DNA from: Desulfonatronum thioautotrophicum
GTDB lineage: Bacteria; Desulfobacterota; Desulfovibrionia; Desulfovibrionales; Desulfonatronaceae
Direction of reading: 5' to 3'
NCBI RefSeq assembly: GCF_000934745.1
Contig: NZ_JYNO01000001.1
Span: forward strand, 434,001 to 498,000
DNA: 64,000 nucleotides
A program made the position numbers and the translations under genes. Shown here piece after piece: positions 43,627 to 50,230 of this stretch (position 1 is the first letter of the stretch; every line of letters starts with the position of its first letter). Below the pieces are notes generated by a model. That model did no database searches. It saw only the letters and a list, made by a program, of their open reading frames with translations, and had not been told where the DNA came from.

Positions 43627-44565
43627 CTAGATCCGGTGAAGGGCGGTCAGAAAGCGTTCCTGGCGCAGGGCCGGGTCCGATGTTCGAAGCGCCGGCAGAA
43701 TCGGACGAATGTCCCGGATGCGGCTGGCGGGTGCCGGATGGGTTCGGGCAAAGTCCAGCCCACCCGGAGTCAGCTTGGTATCCATGACCTCCAGCATGTT
43801 CACCAGGGCCGCACTGTCATAGCCTGCCCGGTCCAAAATCATCACCGCGGATCGGTCCGCCTCGCGTTCGGCGCTGCGGGAGTAGCCATTGACCGCCAGG
43901 GTATTGATGACGTCCGAAACCGACTCCTCAAAAATTTCGGTCAGCTGCACAAGATCACGGCCACCCAGGGTGCGCGCCCCCTCTGCGGCCAAAATGGTGA
44001 ACGCTGAGGTCACGCGGGCCCGTTGAATGGTCTGGATACCGTGACGGTGCTGGATATGACCGATTTCATGGGCCAGGACAGCGGCCACCGCATCCTCGCT
44101 GGTGCAGCAACGCAACATCCCCCGCGTGACAAAGATCAGCCCGCCCGGAGCGGCAAAGGCGTTGATCTCATCGGAGTCCAGGATCATGAAGTGATAGCCG
44201 CCGAAGGTTTCCGGCATGTCAGAGGAGAGGCTGACCAGCGTGCCCACCAGATTGATGTAGGAAGTGGCCGCCGGATCGGCATAGGGAGCGTAGGAGCCCA
44301 GAATCGTGGCCCCCACGGTTCGGCCGATATAGAATTCCTGCTCCGGGGTAATGTCCTCGAAACTGCGACCGAGTGCCGTGGCCACCCGGGCCACGGCACG
44401 GGCCTGCTCATCATCCAGAACTCCGGTAGCCCGGCCAAGCTCTCCAACGACGCCACCCGTCTTGCACCCGGCAAGCAGGCCGGACAGCAAAGAACCGGCA
44501 CAGACAGCTGAAACACAGGCCTTTCCCGACCAAACCATAAATTTTCGTCTGGAGATGTGCTGCAT
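43627..44565 (-). CDS. M48-family metalloprotease lipoprotein
   Basis: 312 aa from ATG 44565, supported by GGAGGGG upstream. The N-terminus has a twin-arginine-like start (ISRRKFMVWSGK) and a hydrophobic core ending in a lipobox (SGLLAGCKTGG, Cys about 35), so it is probably exported and lipidated. Catalytic zinc motif HEIGH in VLAHEIGHIQHRHG, with the third ligand Glu in READRSAVMILDRAGYD. Peptidases of this type (LoiP/BepA-like) act on outer-membrane proteins or envelope quality control. Middle gene of the SH3 / M48 / cyclase operon. Confidence 0.92.
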   Translation of the reverse strand: MQHISRRKFMVWSGKACVSAVCAGSLLSGLLAGCKTGGVVGELGRATGVLDDEQARAVARVATALGRSFEDITPEQEFYIGRTVGATILGSYAPYADPAATSYINLVGTLVSLSSDMPETFGGYHFMILDSDEINAFAAPGGLIFVTRGMLRCCTSEDAVAAVLAHEIGHIQHRHGIQTIQRARVTSAFTILAAEGARTLGGRDLVQLTEIFEESVSDVINTLAVNGYSRSAEREADRSAVMILDRAGYDSAALVNMLEVMDTKLTPGGLDFARTHPAPASRIRDIRPILPALRTSDPALRQERFLTALHRI

Positions 44566-44573
44566 ATCCCCTC

Positions 44574-44990
44574 CTACTCGGCTAAGCGCAGCCGCCCTTC
44601 CCGGGCGAACTGCTGAATCTGGGTCATGGTCGGCCGTGACGTCTGCATTTGGTCGATCTTCCGGAAGTCCAGCTCCGGGTTCCGGGAGCGAAATTCCCAC
44701 TCCACCTGCTCATTGAATCCCTTGCCGGCCAGGGCGATCTCGCCGGTGGTGGCCGCCCGCTCCACGTCTGCATCCCCGGCCTGAACCACGATCCTTCTGC
44801 GGCTCAGTGCCGACTCGTGCATCCAGCCGGTCAGCGTGGTGCCCGGAACGGCCACGCGCATCCAGCCGGCCCGTTCCTCCAGAACCTGAACCTGCCGGGC
44901 ATAGGCCACCTCTCCGACGATCCCGGCCAGAAAAGACGGAGAGGACCGGAGCTGTCCGGTCTGGATCTGAACACTCATCATTTGGGCCAT
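44574..44990 (-). CDS. SH3-like domain protein, 138 aa
   Basis: Residues about 5-65 form a bacterial SH3 domain (VQIQTGQLRSSPSFLAGIVG ... GWMRVAVPGTTLTGWMHESAL). The rest is charged with EIALAGKGFNEQVEWEFRSR, a pattern I have seen attached to such domains in deltaproteobacteria without known function. No signal peptide is evident from the ATG used (GAGGTG upstream). It leads the operon with the M48 peptidase and the CHASE2 cyclase. Confidence 0.75.
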   Translation of the reverse strand: MAQMMSVQIQTGQLRSSPSFLAGIVGEVAYARQVQVLEERAGWMRVAVPGTTLTGWMHESALSRRRIVVQAGDADVERAATTGEIALAGKGFNEQVEWEFRSRNPELDFRKIDQMQTSRPTMTQIQQFAREGRLRLAE

Positions 44991-45122
44991 GGTTCACCTC
45001 AATGAAAAATCAACAGAGAAAAATTGCCGGTTTGTGTTCATCGGCACGGCACGCAGCGGCGAAGGAAGGCAACTGGTTCCGGCCGCTGTTGCGCCGACCG
45101 CCTCTAAGGCGAATTGGTTGCC

Positions 45123-45878
45123 TCAAGTATGGCGAAACGCGTCTTTCGGTGCAAGTTCCTGATACAAAATCGCGGTCAAAACCTGTTTCACCTCGGCCAA
45201 TTCCGGCTCGTCTCGGCCCAGCTCAGCCTGGACCGAGGTGACCTGAACACCGGGCAGTCCACAGGGTGTGATTAGATCAAACAGGGCGGTATCCCGGGTG
45301 ACATTCAACGCCAACCCGTGAAAGGAAACCCAGCGCTTGAGTCCCAGGCCGATGGAAGCGATTTTCCGTTCCTGAACCCAGACTCCGGGGCGACCCGGGC
45401 TGCGAGTCGATGGGAGACCGAAAGCGTTCAAGACCCGGATCACAGCCTGTTCCAGCGTATGGACGAGCCGACGCAATCCGCCGGAACGGCGGTCCAGCCG
45501 CAAAATGGAATACACCACCAGTTGGCCCGGATAATGACAGGTCACGCTGCCCCCTCGGGAGGTCTGGACGACCTGGATGCCGCGCCGAGTCAAGGTTTCC
45601 GGTGCAATACGCAGATGTTCGACTCCGCTGTTCCGGCCCAGCGTGATCACCGGCGGATGCTCCAGCACCAGAAGCCGCTCCAATCCCCCACCCGACACTT
45701 CCTCCACGGCGTGGTCCTGGATGGCCAAGGCCCGGTCGTAAGGCATGCATCCCAGATCCTGAACAAGAGGCCCCTGACAAGAGGGGGAGTGGTCAGACGA
45801 ATGCAGCAGGTTGAGTCCACGGCCTTGCATTCCACCAGTGTCCACCTGTGGCAACCACGGTCTGATTTGGTTCGCCAC
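45123..45878 (-). CDS. lipB: Lipoyl(octanoyl) transferase LipB
   Basis: 251 aa from GTG 45878, directly after the aguA stop; a shorter protein from MQGRGLNLL is possible since the family core starts at VQDLGCMPYDRAL. LipB motifs: VITLGRNSGVEHLRI, QTSRGGSVTCHYPGQLVVY, the invariant Lys in VQERKIASIGL and catalytic Cys in ITPCGLPGVQVTS. It moves octanoate from acyl carrier protein to lipoyl-dependent enzymes. It closes the four-gene operon lipA-aguB-aguA-lipB. Confidence 0.95.
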   Translation of the reverse strand: MANQIRPWLPQVDTGGMQGRGLNLLHSSDHSPSCQGPLVQDLGCMPYDRALAIQDHAVEEVSGGGLERLLVLEHPPVITLGRNSGVEHLRIAPETLTRRGIQVVQTSRGGSVTCHYPGQLVVYSILRLDRRSGGLRRLVHTLEQAVIRVLNAFGLPSTRSPGRPGVWVQERKIASIGLGLKRWVSFHGLALNVTRDTALFDLITPCGLPGVQVTSVQAELGRDEPELAEVKQVLTAILYQELAPKDAFRHT

Positions 45879-46922
45879 TCACCACGCGGCCTGTTCGTGG
45901 GTCAGACAATGCAGGGTCCCGAAGCCCCATACCAGATCCACGGCATGGATGCCCACCACCTTTCGGTCCGGGAACACGTCGGCCAGAATGCCCAGGGCGG
46001 TGCGATCCCGTGGGTCGTTGAACGTGGGCACGATGACCGTGGTGTTGCTGATATAGAAATTGGCATAGCTGGCCGGAAGGCGGATGTTCTCGAAGTACAG
46101 GGGGGCGGGCATGGGCAGGGTCACGACTTCGAGCCGGGATCCGTCTTCCAGCCGGGCGGACTCCAGGCGTTCGCGATTATTCTGCAGAGCGCGATAATTG
46201 GCATCCTGGGGGTCATCCTCCTGGACCAGCACAACGGTGGTCGGATTCACAAACCGGCAGAGGTCGTCCACATGACCGTGGGTGTCGTCCCCAGCAATCC
46301 CGTCCCCCAGCCAGATCACGTTGGTCACACCCAAGTGTACATGCAGGGCCGCTTCCAGGTCTCCCCGGCTCAGGCCGGGATTGCGTACCTGGGTTTGCTG
46401 GTCCAGCAGGCATTCCTCGGTGGTCAACAGCGTACCCCGACCATTGCTGTCAATGGCCCCACCCTCAAGCACCACCGCGCGGTCGCCATGGCTGAGCTGC
46501 TTCAGGGGGATGTCCAAGGCCTGGGCGATGCGTTCCGGTACGGCGGCATCCAGTTCATGGTCCGCATATTTTGCCCAGCCATTGAAGCCAAAACGCACGG
46601 CATGGACACCGCCGCTTTGGTGCTGGACAAAAGCCGGGCAGTAGTCCCGGGTCCAGACACGGTTTGTGGGGATGGGGAAACATGCCACCTGGTTCAGATC
46701 AACGTGGGAGCGTTGCAAAAGATTGTGGACTTCCTGTTCCTGCTCCGGCGAACGAACCAGAATCCGCACCGGCTCGGACAGGGCCAGGTGACGGACGATT
46801 TCGGCGTAGACCCAGCGGATGGCCGCGAATTTACCCGGCCAATCCCGGGCATTATGCGGCCAGGCCAACCATGTGGCGGCATGGGGCTCCCACTCCGCAG
46901 GCAGTCGATAGATACCGTTCAT
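45879..46922 (-). CDS. aguA: Agmatine deiminase
   Basis: 347 aa of the peptidyl-arginine/agmatine deiminase family. N-terminal PAEWEPHAATWLAWPHNARDWPG, TNRVWTRDYCPAF, catalytic region GDDTHGHVDDLCRF and the nucleophile Cys near the end in WGFGTLHCLTHEQ are all present. It converts agmatine to N-carbamoylputrescine. Three bases separate it from aguB upstream and its stop touches the lipB start, so all are translated as one unit. Confidence 0.95.
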   Translation of the reverse strand: MNGIYRLPAEWEPHAATWLAWPHNARDWPGKFAAIRWVYAEIVRHLALSEPVRILVRSPEQEQEVHNLLQRSHVDLNQVACFPIPTNRVWTRDYCPAFVQHQSGGVHAVRFGFNGWAKYADHELDAAVPERIAQALDIPLKQLSHGDRAVVLEGGAIDSNGRGTLLTTEECLLDQQTQVRNPGLSRGDLEAALHVHLGVTNVIWLGDGIAGDDTHGHVDDLCRFVNPTTVVLVQEDDPQDANYRALQNNRERLESARLEDGSRLEVVTLPMPAPLYFENIRLPASYANFYISNTTVIVPTFNDPRDRTALGILADVFPDRKVVGIHAVDLVWGFGTLHCLTHEQAAW

Positions 46923-46925
46923 GGC

Positions 46926-47825
46926 CTAATCTCCCAGGTAACGGCTGGTGATTCCACCGTAGGCGTCAATACGTCGGTCGCGAAAAAAAGGCCAGTGTTG
47001 ACGGACCGTTTCCAGACGGGCTGGATCGATTTCCGCCAGCAAAATTTCCTCTTTGTCCGCAGAAGCCCGGCAGAGCAGTTCACCCATGGGGCCGGCCACA
47101 AAAGAGTTGCCCCAGAACTCGATGCCCGGCCCGCCACTGGGTGGGATTTCGTGGCCGATGCGGTTGACCACGGCCACGTAGATGCCATTGGCCACGGCGT
47201 GGCCCCGCTGCACCGTAATCCAGGCGTCTTGCTGTTCCGCCCCGAACTGGGCTTTTTCCTCGGGATGCCAGCCAATGGCCGTGGGGTAGAACAGGGCCAC
47301 GGCCCCATGCAGCGCCGTGATCCGGGCCGCCTCCGGATACCACTGATCCCAGCAAACCAGCCCGCCGATTCGCCCGAAGCGGGTGTCGAAATTCTTGAAT
47401 CCGGTATCACCAGGAGCAAAAAAGTATTTTTCATAATAGCCGGGATCGTCGGGAATGTGCATCTTGCGGTAGAGCCCCAGCAGCGTCCCGTCCGCATCGA
47501 TGACCGCCAGGGTATTGTGGTAGACTCCTGGACCGCGGCGCTCAAACAAAGAGGCCAGGACGACAACCTGCTCCTCCCGAGCCACCTGGCCCAAGGCCTC
47601 GGTGGCCGGTCCGGGGATGGATTCCGCCCATGCGAAGAATTCCGGGTCTTCCAGTTGGCAGAAATAGGGGGATCGGAACAACTCCGGCAGGCAGATCACC
47701 TGTGCGCCAAGACGGGCGGCTTGGCGCACGAATTCCTCGGCCTTGGCCAAACTCTGGCGCGGATCAGCGGGGATGGAGATCTGGGGCAGACCGACACGGA
47801 ACGGGGAAACTACGGATGGTTTCAT
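46926..47825 (-). CDS. aguB: N-carbamoylputrescine amidase
   Basis: 299 aa nitrilase-superfamily enzyme. The Glu-Lys-Cys triad is visible: Glu in CLPELFRSPYF, Lys in LYRKMHIPDDP, and Cys in GGLVCWDQWYPEAAR. ATG 47825 overlaps the lipA stop (ATGA), which decides the start against a frame 14 codons longer. It hydrolyses N-carbamoylputrescine to putrescine, CO2 and ammonia, the step after AguA. Confidence 0.95.
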   Translation of the reverse strand: MKPSVVSPFRVGLPQISIPADPRQSLAKAEEFVRQAARLGAQVICLPELFRSPYFCQLEDPEFFAWAESIPGPATEALGQVAREEQVVVLASLFERRGPGVYHNTLAVIDADGTLLGLYRKMHIPDDPGYYEKYFFAPGDTGFKNFDTRFGRIGGLVCWDQWYPEAARITALHGAVALFYPTAIGWHPEEKAQFGAEQQDAWITVQRGHAVANGIYVAVVNRIGHEIPPSGGPGIEFWGNSFVAGPMGELLCRASADKEEILLAEIDPARLETVRQHWPFFRDRRIDAYGGITSRYLGD

Positions 47826-48823
47826 GGCGCGGAATTGGGGTTGAAGGTTTTGCCTGTTGGAACGCATGGGGATGCGGCAATGCCCGGGGAGTCAGCATCA
47901 CCCGGAGAATTGACAACATCCGAGGCATGATAACTGCTGCGGACCAGGGGAGCGGAAAAAACCGTGGCAATGCCCGCGGCCTTGGCCAGCTCGGCCAGTT
48001 GGACGAATTCCTCTGGCGGCACGTAGCGGATCACCGGATGATGGGCCGGGGACGGAGCCAGGTACTGTCCCATGGTCAGAATGTCGCAGCCTGATGCGGC
48101 CAGATCGGCGAAAACGCGGCGCAGTTGGTCATGGGTTTCACCCATACCCAGCATCAGACCGCTCTTGGTGCGTAGGGGACGATTCTTTTTTTCGGCCCAA
48201 TCCCGGCCGCGGACCAGGAGTTCCAGACTGCGAAAATAGTCTGCCTGGGGCCGGACTTGGGCATGGAATTCCGCAACGGTTTCCAGGTTGTGGTTCAGCA
48301 CATCCACTCCGGACTCCAATACGGTTTCCAGCGCTCGCCGACTGCCCTGAAAATCAGGAATCAATACCTCAATGCGCAAACCGGTGATATCTGTCTTGAC
48401 CCGGTGGACCACCCGCGCAAAATGGCCGGCTCCACCGTCCGGAAGATCGTCTCGGGTTACCGAGGTGATCACCACGTAATGCAGGCCCATTTCGGCCACG
48501 GCCCGGCTGACCTGTTCAGGTTCCTGGTCCAAAGGGGGGGATGGATCTCCGGACGTTATGTTGCAGAATGTGCAGGTGCGGGTGCATATCTCGCCGAGGA
48601 TCAAAAATGTTGCCGTCCCGCTGGAAAAACATTCGGCAATATTCGGGCAGCGGGCACTGCGGCAAACTGTTGCCAGCCCAAGACCGCGAAGCCGCCCGTC
48701 AAGACGGATAAATGCCTTTCCGCGAGGCAGTGCTCGACGCAACCATGCGGGTTTGCGCAAGGGCTTACGCAAGGACGGGGATTGCGTTTGCTCTGAAAAT
48801 AGCGGCCTCGACGTGGTGTGCAT
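47822..48823 (-). CDS. lipA: Lipoyl synthase LipA
   Basis: 333 aa radical-SAM enzyme that inserts two sulfurs into the octanoyl group. The auxiliary cluster motif CRSARCPNIAECF and radical-SAM motif CTRTCTFCNI (CxxxCxxC) are intact, with RGDPSPP-like GDPSPPLDQEPE and VLNHNLETV also typical. ATG 48823 is chosen since the longer frame would start inside a terminator hairpin (48836-48867). The last 25 or so residues are divergent. First gene of the operon with aguB, aguA and lipB. Confidence 0.95.
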   Translation of the reverse strand: MHTTSRPLFSEQTQSPSLRKPLRKPAWLRRALPRGKAFIRLDGRLRGLGLATVCRSARCPNIAECFSSGTATFLILGEICTRTCTFCNITSGDPSPPLDQEPEQVSRAVAEMGLHYVVITSVTRDDLPDGGAGHFARVVHRVKTDITGLRIEVLIPDFQGSRRALETVLESGVDVLNHNLETVAEFHAQVRPQADYFRSLELLVRGRDWAEKKNRPLRTKSGLMLGMGETHDQLRRVFADLAASGCDILTMGQYLAPSPAHHPVIRYVPPEEFVQLAELAKAAGIATVFSAPLVRSSYHASDVVNSPGDADSPGIAASPCVPTGKTFNPNSAP

Positions 48824-48835
48824 GACGAAAAAAAT

Positions 48836-48867
48836 GACACGGGGCGAACATTCGTTCACCCCGTGTC
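48836..48867 (-). terminator. Rho-independent terminator after the Cys-rich gene
   Basis: gacacggggcgaac (48836-48849) / gttcaccccgtgtc (48854-48867), a 14-bp stem with one mismatch and a 4-base loop. On the minus strand it is followed by a run of eight T. It ends the transcript of the gene at 48919-49248 just before lipA begins. Confidence 0.9.
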
Positions 48868-48918
48868 GGAGGGAGGAAGCAAGAGGTTGGCGGGAGGTTT
48901 TCCCGCATGGAGGAAAAT

Positions 48919-49248
48919 CTAGTGTCCTTGTTCCTTGATATCCTTGTAGCCGTCTTCCCGGAGCCTGACGACTCGGACCATGTAGCCGCCCTCACTCGGA
49001 GCACACTGCGGGCATCCTTCGGCGAGAATCAGACACTGCGCATCAAGCTTTTTGGTGTCAATTCCAGACTGTTCAATGATCTGGCTTGCTTCACCCTGAT
49101 TCCAGATCAGCGGGCGGCCACACTTGTGGCATTCGACGAACATCAATTCAGGATCAAACCCCTTTTTCAGAGAAACGTTGTGATTCAAGCTGGCCACATG
49201 GGGATTTGACTTGCAGCCTACATCGTGAGTGCATCGCGTTTTTTCCAT
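48919..49248 (-). CDS. Cys-rich hypothetical protein, 109 aa
   Basis: Start ATG 49248 is supported by AAAGGAG seven bases upstream. The product has three Cys pairs or clusters (RCTHDVGC, CHKCGRP, GCPQC), a likely zinc-ribbon or iron-sulfur site, and no signal peptide. I recall similar small proteins as conserved in sulfate reducers but cannot name a function. It is monocistronic, ending in a strong terminator. Confidence 0.7.
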   Translation of the reverse strand: MEKTRCTHDVGCKSNPHVASLNHNVSLKKGFDPELMFVECHKCGRPLIWNQGEASQIIEQSGIDTKKLDAQCLILAEGCPQCAPSEGGYMVRVVRLREDGYKDIKEQGH

Positions 49249-49420
49249 GCCGTCTCCTTTATGGCTTGAGTCGGTCACCATACTGCCGACCCGGCTTTTC
49301 GATGAGGTTGAGTGCATCATGCCCCGTTCATGGGGAGATGTAAAGGAGATTATAAGATGAAAAAACTCGTTGGCAATGGGTTCGTTTTTTTCCGCCCAGT
49401 CTCTGCATGGAGACCGTCCT

Positions 49421-50227
49421 CTACATCAGCAACAACAAGCTCAGAGCCATGACCGCCATGCCGACGATCAGGGCGTAGACCGGAGCGTGACCCTGGTCGT
49501 ACTCCTTGGCCGCGGGAAACAACTCATCAATGGAGATGAAAACCATGATTCCGGCTACGGCGGCAAAGACCAGTCCGAATACCGTATCGGATAAAAACGG
49601 ACGCAGAATCAGATACCCGATGACCGCGCCCAAAGGCTCGGCCAATCCGGAAAGCAGAGAAAACCAGAAGGCTTTCGCCCGGCTGCCCGTGGCATAATAG
49701 ATGGGCACGGCCACGGCGATGCCCTCTGGAATGTTGTGCAGGGCCAGGGCGATGGCAATGGCCACTCCCAGGCTGGGGTCATGAAGCGTGGCAAAAAACG
49801 TGACCATGCCCTCGGGAAAATTGTGTATGGCAATGGCCAGGGCCGCGAAAATGCCCATCCGGTGGAGTTTTCGTTTGGCATGATCCGGGGCCGCTGTGAT
49901 CTCCCCAGGTGAGCGGACATGGTGGGGGTTCTGGTGTTCTGGAACCAGTCGATCGATAATCCCGATAAGGAAAATACCGGCGAAAAATCCCGCGGTCATC
50001 AGCCAGGCCGCCCCATGCTCGCCATGAATCGGTTCCAGCATTTCCAAAGACTCCGGAAGCAATTCGGCAAAAGAGACATAGATCATCACACCGGCGGAAA
50101 AACCCAGGGCCGTGGCCAGAAACAACTTGTTTTCCCGCTTAGCGAAAAAAGCCAGAAAGCCACCAATTCCCGTGGACAATCCAGCAAATGTGGTCAATGC
50201 AAAGGCCAAGAGCAAATGTTCTTCCAT
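49421..50227 (-). CDS. zupT: ZIP-family divalent metal transporter (ZupT-like)
   Basis: 268 aa, about eight membrane helices. Metal-site motifs of ZIP helices 4 and 5 are present: IHNFPEGMVTFFATL and ALHNIPEGIAVAVP. ZupT imports zinc and also iron, cobalt and manganese with low selectivity. The ATG lies 3 bp after the stop of the cobD-cobQ fusion, so the two are almost certainly co-transcribed; this suggests cobalt supply for cobalamin synthesis (inference). A small dyad gtctc/gagac follows the stop but without T-run. Confidence 0.93.
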   Translation of the reverse strand: MEEHLLLAFALTTFAGLSTGIGGFLAFFAKRENKLFLATALGFSAGVMIYVSFAELLPESLEMLEPIHGEHGAAWLMTAGFFAGIFLIGIIDRLVPEHQNPHHVRSPGEITAAPDHAKRKLHRMGIFAALAIAIHNFPEGMVTFFATLHDPSLGVAIAIALALHNIPEGIAVAVPIYYATGSRAKAFWFSLLSGLAEPLGAVIGYLILRPFLSDTVFGLVFAAVAGIMVFISIDELFPAAKEYDQGHAPVYALIVGMAVMALSLLLLM

Positions 50228-50230
50228 TTT

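Noticed and set aside
45318-47930. 870-codon frame on the plus strand
   Set aside because: Runs antisense to lipB, aguA and aguB, which all have clear catalytic motifs.
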